A DNA stretch of 64,000 nt from Gammaproteobacteria bacterium (GCA_015709695.1 CP054183.1:2158992-2222991); one strand, 5' to 3'; shown: positions 52,631 to 61,820, numbered from the stretch's first letter. The notes: generated from the letters alone by a model not told the origin. Numbers and translations: made by a program.

Positions 52631-53355
52631 CCGGGTTTGTTCGCGATGACGCCCGCGTGATGGCGCCCGCCCGGATCGTCGCTCCGGCCGGTGAAGGCGG
52701 CCTCCTCGACGACCAGGCCCGCGAGGTGACATTCGCGCGCGAGGATGTCGGGGTCCAGCGGATTGAGGTACGGCAGCATGCCGGCTGCGAGCGCGCGGTC
52801 GGCAAGGTACACGCCGATGTCCCCGATGAAACCGGGCCACTCCTCGCCCGCCGCCCGGCGCTGCTCGTAGGCCGGCGCACCGGCTGACCAGAAACCGCTG
52901 TATGGCGTATCCGCCACCAGGAACAGGCGGCCAGCGGGCTGCAGCCAGGCCTGCATCTTCGCCAGCGAGGCGCGGATTTCCGCGCCCGTGAGGAAGTGCA
53001 GCACGCGCGAGCAGAGGATGGCGGCGAAGCTGCCCGCCGGAAAATCGACCGCCGGCAGCGCGCCGACACGGGTGCTCAGCCGCGGGCGCAACGCGGCCGG
53101 CGTCTCCCGCGCGAGGATCTCCACGTGGCCTGCCTCCATGTCGCAGGCATGCACCGTCGCGCCCTGCTCCAGCGCGGCGCGCGTGGCGACACCGTAGGCG
53201 CAACCCATGTCCAGCACGGGCGCATCGCAGCGGGCGGCATGGGCGACGAATGCGATGGAGAAGCGGTCCAGCGTCTCGGACATGAAGCCGCGATGGTTGA
53301 GCGTCGGGACGAGGCCGCGGATGAAGGGCTTGGGGCGCTGTCGCTCCGTGGACAT
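52627..53355 (-). CDS. Class I SAM-dependent methyltransferase
   Basis: A 242-residue methyltransferase with SAM motif I as VLDMGCAYGVATRAAL, an acidic HACDMEAGHV motif II and a later LHFLTGAEIRASLAKM segment. The N-terminal GLVPTLNHRGFMSETLD region is a distinctive leader. The substrate is unknown. The stop overlaps the SCO start, suggesting that it shares a transcript with that copper chaperone. Confidence 0.78.
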   Translation of the reverse strand: MSTERQRPKPFIRGLVPTLNHRGFMSETLDRFSIAFVAHAARCDAPVLDMGCAYGVATRAALEQGATVHACDMEAGHVEILARETPAALRPRLSTRVGALPAVDFPAGSFAAILCSRVLHFLTGAEIRASLAKMQAWLQPAGRLFLVADTPYSGFWSAGAPAYEQRRAAGEEWPGFIGDIGVYLADRALAAGMLPYLNPLDPDILARECHLAGLVVEEAAFTGRSDDPGGRHHAGVIANKPG

Positions 53356-53573
53356 GACCTGGACCGCGAGACTGGACGGGGTGGCAATTGTCGCCCAGAG
53401 AAGCTCGAATGTACCATCGCCGCTGATGGCTCCTTCCGGCGCGCAGCGCCGGAAACCGGCCTGACTGGGGTTCTAGGGGGATTCCCTTATATGCCGGACC
53501 TGCCGCGGGCCGTAGAAGTCCTGTCCCATGGACAGACGCAATACCAGTCACCCGCGTCTCCAGGGGACGTGAC

Positions 53574-54347
53574 ATGCTCGACCCCGCATTGGCCACAGGT
53601 GCCGATGGCCGCAACGTGAGCGGCCGGACCGATGCGGGTCGTGCCCGCTGCGCCAGCTGCGCTATTGCGCCGCGATGCCTGCCCGCCTCGCTGAACGCGG
53701 AGCAGCTGCGCCGCTTCGAGGATTCCGTCCAGCGCTGCCGGCCGCTCGGCGCCGGCGATCACCTGTTCCGCGTCGGCGATCCCTTCCATGCCATGTTCGC
53801 GGTGCAGTCAGGCTGCTTCAAGAGTTACGCGGTCGATGCCGAAGGCCGCGAACACGTCATGGCCTTCCATTTCGCCGGCGAGATCATTGGCGTCGAAGCC
53901 ATCTATCCCGATCGCCACGTGTCGAGCTGCGTGGCGCTGGCTGCGGCCAGCACCGTGTGCGTGCTGCCCTACCGCACGCTCACGCGGCTGGCTCAGGAGA
54001 TGCCGCCACTGCAGGCGGAGATCCTGCGCATGCTGAGCCGCTACGTGCTCGGCAGCGCCAGCATCGCCGGGGACTTCAGCGCCGAGGAGCGTCTCGCCGC
54101 CTTCCTGGTGATGGTCTCGGCGCGCCTGCGCCGCCCCGGCTCGGGCGGTGACCTGGACCTGGCCATGTCGCGGCAGGACATCGCCAATTTCCTCAGGCTG
54201 GCTCCGGAGACGGTCAGCCGCATCCTGGCGCGGTTCCAGCGCAGTGGCCTGGTCAAGGCCGACCGCAAGCGCATCGAATTGCTCGATCCGGAGGGGCTCT
54301 CCGGCATCGCCGCCTGCATGAATCCCTACACGCGCTACGGACCGTAG
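53574..54347 (+). CDS. fnr: FNR/ANR-type oxygen-responsive regulator
   Basis: A 257-residue Crp/Fnr regulator. The N-terminal cysteines C26, C29 and C35 have FNR spacing, and C129 in STVCVLPY aligns with the fourth cluster ligand, so it should bind a 4Fe-4S cluster and act without oxygen. A cNMP-type beta-roll follows, and the C-terminal helix-turn-helix contains ETVSR, the FNR recognition pattern (Glu, Ser, Arg) for TTGAT half-sites. The sequence GGGGACGTGAC lies just before the ATG. It probably governs anaerobic respiration genes. Confidence 0.93.
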   Translation: MLDPALATGADGRNVSGRTDAGRARCASCAIAPRCLPASLNAEQLRRFEDSVQRCRPLGAGDHLFRVGDPFHAMFAVQSGCFKSYAVDAEGREHVMAFHFAGEIIGVEAIYPDRHVSSCVALAAASTVCVLPYRTLTRLAQEMPPLQAEILRMLSRYVLGSASIAGDFSAEERLAAFLVMVSARLRRPGSGGDLDLAMSRQDIANFLRLAPETVSRILARFQRSGLVKADRKRIELLDPEGLSGIAACMNPYTRYGP

Positions 54348-54427
54348 CCGGCCGGCGTGAACGGCGTCGTGGCAACCCGTCGCCATCCCTGCCAGGCTGT
54401 GGATCCGCTGTCCGCCAGCCAGGCCCC

Positions 54428-54976
54428 ATGAACCCGATACGCAGCCACCCGAAGCATCGCCGTGGCGCCCCGATGGTCGCAGCGCTGGCGCTCGTCCTCC
54501 CGGTACTGGCCGGCGCCGACGACCGCGCACCGGCCACGGTGATCACCACGGCGCGCCCGGCTCCAGCCGAGCCGCAGCCAGCCGGCACCGTGCGCTTCGA
54601 CGCCTACCGGAATTTCGACGGCCGTACCCCCGCCGACGGTCCCGCACGACCGGCGGATAGCGGCCCCGGGCATGGCGGTCACGACCATGACGGCACCGCA
54701 ATGGAGATCGGCGTCGCCGTCGACCTGGCCAGGTGCGCAGATGGCAACACCGAGGTCAGCGCCATCGATGCCGGCGGCTGGCAGCACAAGGTCGAGGACG
54801 TTTGCGCGAACGCTTCCGCACCGGCGGCGGGTGCGGTCACCCTGCACCAGGAAGCGGGCCCGGCACCCGCGGCCGCAGCGCCTGCGGCCCCCGCAGCGCC
54901 GGCCACCCCGGCGGAAGCACGGCCGGTCATGCGCTGCGACCCGGCCACCTGGCGCTGCAGCCCGGCGCCGCAGTAG
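54428..54976 (+). CDS. Secreted Ala/Pro-rich protein of unknown function
   Basis: A 182-residue protein with a probable N-terminal signal (VAALALVLPVLAGAD). A low-complexity Ala/Pro-rich sequence follows, with a short His/Gly segment (GHGGHDHDG) in the middle, and the C terminus has CDPATWRCSP. The histidine cluster hints at metal binding. No family is recognised. It lies between the FNR gene and cytochrome genes on the same strand. Confidence 0.55.
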   Translation: MNPIRSHPKHRRGAPMVAALALVLPVLAGADDRAPATVITTARPAPAEPQPAGTVRFDAYRNFDGRTPADGPARPADSGPGHGGHDHDGTAMEIGVAVDLARCADGNTEVSAIDAGGWQHKVEDVCANASAPAAGAVTLHQEAGPAPAAAAPAAPAAPATPAEARPVMRCDPATWRCSPAPQ

Positions 54977-55042
54977 CCGCCCGCAGCAGACCGGGGACCC
55001 TGCTATCCTTGGGCTCCCAACCACTCGCCACGGAGCCAGCCG

Positions 55043-55486
55043 ATGCGCCGGATCATCAGCAGCGCAGCCCTCTTGCTGTTTGTCGCCACTTCGGTGGCCC
55101 ATGCCGCCACGCCCGAGGACACCATCAAGTACCGCAAGGCCGTCATGGAAACCATGGCCGGGCATATCGCCGCCATCACCATGATCTTCAGCGGCAAGAT
55201 CGAGGCGCAGGCCTACCTGCTGAGCCATGCCGAAGCGCTGGCAGCAGCGGGCGAGGAAGTCGGCAAGCTGTTTCCCGCGGGCTCCGGCGTCGGCAAGACC
55301 GAGGCCCTGCCGCGCATCTGGCAGGAGACCGAGAGGTTCCAGAAGGACGCCGACGCCGCGAAGACCAGCACCGCGCAGCTGCGTGACGCGATCAAGAGCG
55401 GGGACAAGGCGGCCATCGGCAAGGCCCTGAAGCCGGTGGGCGACTCCTGCAAGGGATGCCACGACCGCTATCGCCAGGAAGACTGA
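55043..55486 (+). CDS. Cytochrome c' (class II)
   Basis: A 147-residue periplasmic four-helix-bundle cytochrome. The signal peptide ends near VAHAA, and the heme-binding CKGCH sits at residues 136-140, close to the C terminus, as is characteristic of cytochrome c'. The helices contain the TIKYRKAVMETM and FSGKIEAQAYLLSHAEAL stretches. Cytochrome c' binds NO and helps nitrosative-stress tolerance. The gene overlaps the next cytochrome gene by 31 bp. Confidence 0.9.
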   Translation: MRRIISSAALLLFVATSVAHAATPEDTIKYRKAVMETMAGHIAAITMIFSGKIEAQAYLLSHAEALAAAGEEVGKLFPAGSGVGKTEALPRIWQETERFQKDADAAKTSTAQLRDAIKSGDKAAIGKALKPVGDSCKGCHDRYRQED

Positions 55487-56337
55487 GCCGGACCGCGCTC
55501 GCCGCGTGCCTGTTCTGGGCCGCGGCGGCAACGGCCGATTCAGTCATCGAACGCGGCCGTTACCTGGCGGCTGCGGGCGGCTGCGTGAGCTGCCATACGG
55601 AGGAGGCTGACGAGGCCGAGCCCTACGCGGGCGGCCGCGCGCTGGCCACGCCCTTCGGCACCTTCTACTCGCCGAACATCACGCCCGACCGCGCCACCGG
55701 GATCGGCGGCTGGACCGCGGCGCAGTTCGTCGCCGCCCTGCGCGAGGGACGCAACCCGGCCGGTGCGGCCTATTTCCCCGCCTTTCCCTACACCGCCTAT
55801 GCCGGCATGACGGAACAGGACGCGCGCGCCATCTACGCCTTCCTGATGTCGCTGCCGCCGGTGGCGCGGGCGAACCGGCCGCACGAGCTGCCCTGGTACC
55901 TCGACACGAGGCTGGCGGCGCGCGGCTGGCAATGGCTGTTCTTCCGTCCCGCGCCTTTCGCCGCCGATGGTTCACGGGATGCGGACTGGAACCGCGGTGC
56001 CTACCTCGTGCGCCACCTCGGCCACTGCGGCGAGTGCCACACGCCACGCAACCTGCTGGGCGCCCTGCGCCAGGACGAGGAAATGGCCGGCAACCCGGTC
56101 GGGCCCGAGAATCGCAAGGTACCCAACATCACGCCGGATGAAAGCGACGGCATCGGCGACTGGTCGGCCTCGGAGATCGGGATGTTCCTCGAGATCGGCA
56201 TGCTCCCCGACGGCGACTTCGCCGGCGCCGGCATGGGGCAGGTCATCGACGACAACACCTCGCAGCTGACCCCCGCGGACCGCCACGCCATCGCGGTGTA
56301 CCTGAAGGCGCTGCCGCCGCTGCCGACGCCGCGCTGA
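55456..56337 (+). CDS. Diheme cytochrome c
   Basis: A 293-residue periplasmic protein with two heme-binding motifs, CVSCH near residue 43 and CGECH near residue 193, each starting a class I cytochrome domain. Both hold the repeated pattern F(Y)SPNITPD or VPNITPDESDGIGDW. This type is often the electron-accepting subunit of alcohol or aldehyde dehydrogenases. The ATG at 55456 lies inside the cytochrome c' gene and gives a clear signal peptide (MPRPLSPGRLSRTAL...). No other in-frame start precedes the first heme. Confidence 0.86.
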   Translation: MPRPLSPGRLSRTALAACLFWAAAATADSVIERGRYLAAAGGCVSCHTEEADEAEPYAGGRALATPFGTFYSPNITPDRATGIGGWTAAQFVAALREGRNPAGAAYFPAFPYTAYAGMTEQDARAIYAFLMSLPPVARANRPHELPWYLDTRLAARGWQWLFFRPAPFAADGSRDADWNRGAYLVRHLGHCGECHTPRNLLGALRQDEEMAGNPVGPENRKVPNITPDESDGIGDWSASEIGMFLEIGMLPDGDFAGAGMGQVIDDNTSQLTPADRHAIAVYLKALPPLPTPR

Positions 56338-56353
56338 GCGCGCTCGGGGCAGC

Positions 56354-56617
56354 TCAGATACCGAGCTTCGCCAGCGTATCGGCTATCTGGCCCAGCAAGG
56401 CGGCGAGCCGGGGGTGGCCAGCCTCCAGGCGCAGTGCCGCCTGCTCGAGCTGGCCGGCATCGCCGGCGTCCGCCGGTGCCGGCTCGTCCGCAGCCAGCCG
56501 ACGGACATCCTGCAGCACCTGATCCAGGAGCCGGCGTGATTCGGCGTCCAGCGAACCGGTGCCGGCCAGTTCCCGGTGGAGTTCCGCCAGTAGCGCCTGG
56601 AGCCTGCCCTTGTCCAT
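56354..56617 (-). CDS. DUF4404-family small protein
   Basis: An 87-residue helical protein matching the DUF4404 pattern, with an N-terminal LQALLAELHRELA helix and a final LGQIADTLAKLGI helix. It is rich in Leu, Ala, Asp and Glu and probably forms helical oligomers. Function unknown. It ends convergent with the diheme cytochrome gene. Confidence 0.7.
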   Translation of the reverse strand: MDKGRLQALLAELHRELAGTGSLDAESRRLLDQVLQDVRRLAADEPAPADAGDAGQLEQAALRLEAGHPRLAALLGQIADTLAKLGI

Positions 56618-56797
56618 CTGTTCCTCGGCCGGATACGCGGGACGCGAAGAGGTGCATTATGGTCACGCGGGCTCGCCATGGTCCACCGTGTCGGGCCGGG
56701 CATAATCGGCAGCCGCGGATTCGCCGTGCGCCACGTCACGGTTTGCGTCCGGGCGGGGTTGCTACAGTGGCCACTCGACAACAATAACGAGCGATCC

Positions 56798-58003
56798 ATG
56801 GGTCCCGTGCCGGCCCACCATCTGCTTCCCGTGCGGAGCGAACACCTCCAGCCTGGCATGTATGTCGCCGAGCTGGACCGCTCCTGGTTGCACGCGCCCT
56901 TCCCCTCCACCGGCTTCCTGATCACCGGCAGCGAGCAGGTGGAGCAGTTGCGCCGGCTCTGTCATCACGTCTACATCGACACCCGCCTGAGCGAGACGCT
57001 GCCGGCCGGACGCAGCGGCCTGGGTCGCATGGCGCCGCGCACCACCGCGCAGTCGGCAACGGGCGGGCGCCTGGGCGCGGTGCGCCAGGTCCTGTCACAG
57101 ACCGTGGCCGCGGTCGCCGCCCTGGTGCAGGGCGCGAGGCGCCAGGGCATCGTCGATGCATCGGCCGTCACCGCCTGCGCGAGCCGCCTGGTGGCGCGAC
57201 TGGTCGAGGATGCGGCGCTGCTGCATTTCTGCCTGCGCACGGAGCAAGGCGGCGGCTTTCTCTGCCGGCGCGCAGCCGGCACCGCGGTGGTCGCCACCAC
57301 CCTGGCCTGGCGCCTGGGCCTCGATCGGCAGGGACTGGAGGGCGTGGCCACCGGCGCGCTGCTGCTGGACCTGGGCAAGATCGCCGTACCGGTTCCGATC
57401 CTCGCCAAACCGGGCGCGCTGGCCAGCAGCGAACAGGCCTATGTGCGCCGTCATGTCGAGCGCGGGCTCGGGCTGGTGGCCGGCGCCGGGCTGCCGGAGC
57501 GCGCCCTGGAAATGATGGCCACGCACCACGAGCGCATCGACGGCAGCGGATATCCGCACCGGTACCGCGGCACGACGATCCCGCTCTTCGGCCGTCTTGC
57601 CGCCATCGCCGATGCCTACGACGCCATGACCCTCAACCGCCGTTACGCGGCGGCCATGTCGCCGCACGCGGCGCTGCGCCAGCTGGAGGGCCTGGCCGGG
57701 GAGAAGTACGACGCCGCGCTGGTGGACGAGCTGGTGCAGGCACTTGGCGTCTATCCTTGCGGCACGCTGGTCGAACTCGACGATGGCCGGGTGGGGCTGG
57801 CGTGGACGCCACGTCCGGGGCATCCGCTGCAGCCCGAGGTGCTGGTGACCCACGACGCACGACGGCAGCCGCTGCCGCTCCCGGTGCTGGTCAGCGCTGC
57901 AGGCGCAACCGGCATCTTCCGCTCGCTGCCACCCAGCGCGCTGATCATCGGCACGGACGTCCTCGCCGCCGCGCTGGAGCGCGAGCGCCCCGCCGCTGGC
58001 TGA
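56798..58003 (+). CDS. HD-GYP-like protein with DUF3391 and degenerate metal site
   Basis: A 401-residue protein. The N-terminal DUF3391 segment (about 12-62, SEHLQPGMYVAELDRSW) precedes an HD-GYP domain. The GYP part is intact (HHERIDGSGYP, 243-253), but the HD pair reads LLDLGK, with leucine at 190 in place of histidine, and the usual first histidine is replaced by an RRAAGT stretch near 157-162. Active cyclic-di-GMP phosphodiesterases need these ligands, so catalysis is doubtful and a binding or scaffolding role is likelier. The ATG at 56798 gives the family N terminus. Confidence 0.82.
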   Translation: MGPVPAHHLLPVRSEHLQPGMYVAELDRSWLHAPFPSTGFLITGSEQVEQLRRLCHHVYIDTRLSETLPAGRSGLGRMAPRTTAQSATGGRLGAVRQVLSQTVAAVAALVQGARRQGIVDASAVTACASRLVARLVEDAALLHFCLRTEQGGGFLCRRAAGTAVVATTLAWRLGLDRQGLEGVATGALLLDLGKIAVPVPILAKPGALASSEQAYVRRHVERGLGLVAGAGLPERALEMMATHHERIDGSGYPHRYRGTTIPLFGRLAAIADAYDAMTLNRRYAAAMSPHAALRQLEGLAGEKYDAALVDELVQALGVYPCGTLVELDDGRVGLAWTPRPGHPLQPEVLVTHDARRQPLPLPVLVSAAGATGIFRSLPPSALIIGTDVLAAALERERPAAG

Positions 58004-58049
58004 GCCCGGGCCGGCCGTCCCTGCTAGACTGGGCAACGGAAGACCCCGC

Positions 58050-58739
58050 ATGCCCGCCATCGAACTGTTCAGCTTTGCCGCCTGCCCCTACGCGCAACGC
58101 TCGCGCATGGTGCTGATCGAGAAGGGCCTCGATTTCGAGCTGGTGGAGATCGACATCCACGACCGGCCCGCCTGGTTCAAGGACGTCTCCCCCTACGGCA
58201 AGGTGCCGGTGCTGCGCCACGAAGGCCGTGTGGTCTACGAGTCGGCCATCATCAACCAGTATGTCGACGAGACCTTCGCCACGCCGCCGCTGATGCCGGC
58301 GGACAGCCACGGGCGTGCCCTGGCGCGGATCTGGATGGACTACTGCGATACCCGCTACCTGCCGGCAGCCCACAAGCTGATGGCGGAGCGCGGCCAGCCG
58401 CAGCGGCTGGCCGAGGCACGGGAGAAGCTCGCCGCGGTGATGCGCTTCATGGAGCACGAGGGGCTGCGCAAGCTCGGCGACGGCCCGTACTGGCTGGGTA
58501 CGGCACCCACCCTGGTCGACTTCCACTACCTGCCGTTCTTCGAACGCTTCCCGGTCTACCAGGAACTCGCCGGTGCCGAGTGGCCCGACGACTGCACGCG
58601 GCTGCGCCAGTGGTACGAGACGGCGGGCCAGCGGCCCAGCTTCATCGAGACGCGGCACACCCTCGACTTCCACCTCGCGCAACAGCGCCGCTTGCAGGAA
58701 CTGCGGGCGGCGGCCGCGGCACGACCCGCCAGCAGCTGA
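58050..58739 (+). CDS. Glutathione S-transferase-like protein
   Basis: A 229-residue protein with an N-terminal thioredoxin-like domain (about 1-78) and an all-helical C-terminal domain. The start MPAIELFSFAACPYAQRSRMVL carries a catalytic-type cysteine in CPYAQ, as in omega/beta-class GSTs. The cis-proline region KVPVL follows, then the ESAIINQYVDE glutathione-binding segment. It stands in the same direction as the HD-GYP gene. The substrate is unknown. Confidence 0.88.
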   Translation: MPAIELFSFAACPYAQRSRMVLIEKGLDFELVEIDIHDRPAWFKDVSPYGKVPVLRHEGRVVYESAIINQYVDETFATPPLMPADSHGRALARIWMDYCDTRYLPAAHKLMAERGQPQRLAEAREKLAAVMRFMEHEGLRKLGDGPYWLGTAPTLVDFHYLPFFERFPVYQELAGAEWPDDCTRLRQWYETAGQRPSFIETRHTLDFHLAQQRRLQELRAAAAARPASS

Positions 58740-58871
58740 TCCCGCGCGCTGCGCGGCTTATGTCAGGCCGGTTGCCGCGGAAGCGTGACCGGCCGCTGCG
58801 ACCGTGCCGGCCGATGCCGCCTAGCATGGGCGATTGGCCCCGCTGCCGCCCTCGCACAAGACCACGCTCCC

Positions 58872-59705
58872 ATGCCGACACTGCCAACCGCTGCCGCAGT
58901 CCTGCTCGGCGCCCTCGCCCTGGTGACCGGCTTCCTCGCCGGCTGCGCCTGGCTGCAGCGGCGCCTGCGCGCCGGCCAGATGCCGCTGGCGCGGCACCGT
59001 GCCGTGCTGGCAGCGCTGCGCCGGCGTTATCGGCAACGGCGCCGGGCGCTGCGCGATGCGCGAAGGGCAGCGATGGCTGCCGCCGAGGCACGCGCCACGC
59101 AGCTGGCGGAGGCGCTGCGCGATGCCCGTGAACGCGTCGCCGTACTGGAGAACAACCAGGGCCTGATGCGCATCGAGCGCGACGAGCTCATGGCACGCAC
59201 CCAGCGACTGCGCGTCCTGGAGGCTCCGCCGACGACCGGAGCACCGGCGCCGCCAGGCCCGGCGGACGAGACGAGGCGGGCCGGGCTCGCCGCCCGCGAT
59301 GCCCGCATCCACGAGCTGGAGTGCCAGCTGCGCGAGAGCAACTCCCGCATCGATGAGCTCGAATCCAGCCTGCACACCTGGAAGTACCGCATCGCGCCCA
59401 TCGCACTGCATGCCAGGCTGCAGCGCGAGCGCGCTCGGCCGGTCCGCCCCGGCAAACCCGGGACAGCACGCGGCCACGATGAGCTCAGGCGGATCCGCGG
59501 CATCGGCCGGGTCCTGGAACGCAGGCTGCACGCCGCCGGCATCCGCAGCGTCGGTGACCTCGCCGGCCTGTCCCCCGCCGAGCTCGCCAACCTCGCCGGG
59601 CGCATCGGCATCGCGGCCACCCGCCCGGCGCGCGAGCACTGGGTCGAGCAGGCGCGCGCCATGCTCGCCTCCGCGCCGCGCCCTGCACAATCCGCCGCCC
59701 GCTGA
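58872..59705 (+). CDS. Membrane-anchored coiled-coil protein with C-terminal helix-hairpin-helix
   Basis: A 277-residue protein: one N-terminal membrane helix (about 8-28), a long coiled coil rich in Arg, Ala and Glu (about 45-185), and a C-terminal helix-hairpin-helix (LRRIRGIGRVLERRLHAAGI followed by DLAGLSPAELANLAGRIG). Such HhH tails are often called 5' DNA nuclease-like or L21-like and can bind nucleic acid. The anchor plus coil suggests a spacer at the membrane. The function is unknown; the architecture resembles inner-membrane proteins of high-GC proteobacteria. Confidence 0.7.
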   Translation: MPTLPTAAAVLLGALALVTGFLAGCAWLQRRLRAGQMPLARHRAVLAALRRRYRQRRRALRDARRAAMAAAEARATQLAEALRDARERVAVLENNQGLMRIERDELMARTQRLRVLEAPPTTGAPAPPGPADETRRAGLAARDARIHELECQLRESNSRIDELESSLHTWKYRIAPIALHARLQRERARPVRPGKPGTARGHDELRRIRGIGRVLERRLHAAGIRSVGDLAGLSPAELANLAGRIGIAATRPAREHWVEQARAMLASAPRPAQSAAR

Positions 59706-59825
59706 GCGCGCAGCCGGCTCCACCGTACAAGTCCCTATTTACCCGCGCCGCCGTCTTCGGCACCTTCGACCCGGAATGGACGGCCGGGCGCGTGGTTGCG
59801 CCGGGCCAGGACGGGAGTCACCCAC

Positions 59826-60566
59826 ATGATCAAGCTCAGCGCACGCACCCGGGTTTCCGAACTCATGGCGGGCCCGCCCGCGCTCTACACCACGCTGAAA
59901 TCCACCGGCCTGTTCCGCGACGGCGACGACCCCGAGGTGATGCTGGGCCAGCTCTGCTGGGCCTTCGGCTTCAACCCGGGCATCCTGCTGATGATGCTCG
60001 AGGGCGCCAACGTCCCCGAGGTGGTGGCCCCCGTGGATGCGGCGCCGTTCCGCGCCATGCCGCTCGGCGAACTGGTGGACCACATCGAGAGCACCCACCA
60101 CGCCTACCTTCGCGCTGAACTGCCGCGCCTGGCCGCCAGCGTGGATGCCCTGGCGCTCGAGGCCGGCGCGACGGAAAGCACCATCGAGCTGCGCGACGCA
60201 GTGCGCCGCATGGCCACCGAGCTCGATGCCCATATCCGCCACGAGGAAGAGTCGCTGTTCGCCATGGTGCGTGACCTCGCCGCCAGTACGGCCATCAAGC
60301 CCACGCGCTGCGGCGGCACGGTCGGCGGCCCGATCGCCTGCATGGAGAACGAGCACACCGAAACGCTGCGTGGCCTGGCGAAGCTGCGCGAGCTGACCGG
60401 CAGCTACGCCGTCGCAGCGGACGCCAGCACCGCCTGGCGCGAGGCCATGGCCGCGCTCGAGCACTTCGACCGCGACATGCAGGAGCACATCTTCAAGGAG
60501 AACGACGTGCTGTTCCCGCGGGCCCTGGAGGCGCAGCGCGGCCAGCCGCAGGCCGCCAGCGCCTGA
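59826..60566 (+). CDS. RIC/YtfE-like hemerythrin-domain protein
   Basis: A 246-residue protein with an N-terminal helical domain of the ScdA/DUF1858 kind (about 1-65), whose usual cysteine pair is reduced to one (QLCWAFGF). A hemerythrin-like domain follows. All expected di-iron ligands are visible: DHIESTHHAYLR, HIRHEEESLF, ACMENEHTETLR and DMQEHIFKENDVLFPR. Proteins of this type repair oxidatively or nitrosatively damaged iron-sulfur centres. This fits the nearby cytochrome c' and FNR genes. The ATG at 59826 follows GGGAG. Confidence 0.85.
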   Translation: MIKLSARTRVSELMAGPPALYTTLKSTGLFRDGDDPEVMLGQLCWAFGFNPGILLMMLEGANVPEVVAPVDAAPFRAMPLGELVDHIESTHHAYLRAELPRLAASVDALALEAGATESTIELRDAVRRMATELDAHIRHEEESLFAMVRDLAASTAIKPTRCGGTVGGPIACMENEHTETLRGLAKLRELTGSYAVAADASTAWREAMAALEHFDRDMQEHIFKENDVLFPRALEAQRGQPQAASA

Positions 60567-60611
60567 AGCCCCCCGGGCGCGGCGTGGCGCCCGCGTGTAG
60601 ACTCCGCGCCC

Positions 60612-61820
60612 ATGTCGAGCCCCGCCGACAGCGCCACGCTGCCCGAGCTGCGCCTCAAGCGCGGCGAGGAGCGGCGCATCGAGGGCGGCCACCTCTGGGT
60701 CTACTCCAACGAGGTGGACAACGAGCGGACCCCGCTCACCGGCTTCGCCAGGGGCGCGGCCGTGCGCCTGGTTTCGGCCCGGGACCGTTTCCTCGGTTAC
60801 GCCTTCGTCAATCCCCATACGCTGATCTGCGCCCGCATCCTCGGCCGGGATCCGCAGCATCCGCCGTCGCGCTCGCTGCTCGTGCACCGGCTGAAGGTGG
60901 CGCTGGCGCTGCGCGAGCGCCTGTTCCCGCGCCCGTTCTACCGGCTGGTCCATGGCGAGGGCGATGCGCTGCCCGGCCTGGTGCTCGACCGCTACGGCGA
61001 TGTGGTCGTCGGCCAGGCCGGCACCGCCGGGATGGAGGCGATGAAGGCGGATGTCGCCGCGGCGGTGCGCAAGGTGCTGGCCCCGCGGCTGTTCGTCTGG
61101 AAAAACGACAGCGCCGCGCGCGAGCTGGAGGGCCTGGCCTCCTGCGTCGAGGCCGAGGGCGGCGAGGTGCCCGCCGAGGTGCTGGTCGAGGAAAACGGCA
61201 TCCGCTTTCACGTGCCCCTGGCGGAAGGCCAGAAGACCGGCTGGTTCTTCGACCAGGCGACCAACCGGCGTGCGCTGCTCAAGTATGTCGGCGGCGCGCG
61301 CGTGCTCGACGTCTTCAGCTATGTCGGCGCCTGGGGCCTGGCCGCCAGCAGGGCTGGCGCCAGCGAGGTCACCTGCGTGGACGCCTCGGCCACGGCGCTC
61401 GCCGCCGTCGCGCGCACTGCGGCAGACCAGGGCCTCGGCGTGCGCACCCTGAGGGGAGACGCCTTCGATGCGCTGGAGGAACTGCACCGGAGTGGCGAAC
61501 GCTACGACGTGGTCATCCTCGACCCGCCGGCCTTCATCAAGCGCAGGAAGCAGGTCCCGAAGGGCGAGGCCGCCTACCGGCGGCTCAACCAGCTGGGCCT
61601 GCAGCTGCTCGCGCGCGACGGCATCCTGGTGTCCTGCTCCTGCTCCTATCACCTGGCCGCCGACAGCCTGCTGGCGGTGATCCAGAAGGCCGCGCGCCAC
61701 AGCAGCCGCTTCGTGCAGCTGCTGGAAGCCGGCGGCCAGTCGCCCGACCATCCGGTCCACCCCGCCATCCCCGAGACCCGGTACCTGAAGGCCTTTTTCT
61801 GCCGGGCCGTGCAGGAGTAG
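60612..61820 (+). CDS. rlmI: RlmI-type 23S rRNA (m5C) methyltransferase
   Basis: A 402-residue SAM-dependent methyltransferase. The N-terminal PUA domain (LKRGEERRIEGGHLWVYSNEV) precedes the catalytic domain with the VLDVFSYVGAWGLAASRAGA motif and the catalytic ILDPPAFIKRRK and LVSCSCSYH motifs, the last cysteine-rich one being typical of m5C methylation at position 1962 of 23S rRNA. Its length matches RlmI. A 16-bp palindrome at 61845-61860 downstream could be a terminator. Confidence 0.92.
   Translation: MSSPADSATLPELRLKRGEERRIEGGHLWVYSNEVDNERTPLTGFARGAAVRLVSARDRFLGYAFVNPHTLICARILGRDPQHPPSRSLLVHRLKVALALRERLFPRPFYRLVHGEGDALPGLVLDRYGDVVVGQAGTAGMEAMKADVAAAVRKVLAPRLFVWKNDSAARELEGLASCVEAEGGEVPAEVLVEENGIRFHVPLAEGQKTGWFFDQATNRRALLKYVGGARVLDVFSYVGAWGLAASRAGASEVTCVDASATALAAVARTAADQGLGVRTLRGDAFDALEELHRSGERYDVVILDPPAFIKRRKQVPKGEAAYRRLNQLGLQLLARDGILVSCSCSYHLAADSLLAVIQKAARHSSRFVQLLEAGGQSPDHPVHPAIPETRYLKAFFCRAVQE

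Noticed and set aside
52631..53614. A long N-terminal extension of the SCO gene
   Set aside because: It is antiparallel in frame to the methyltransferase gene and has no similarity to SCO proteins.
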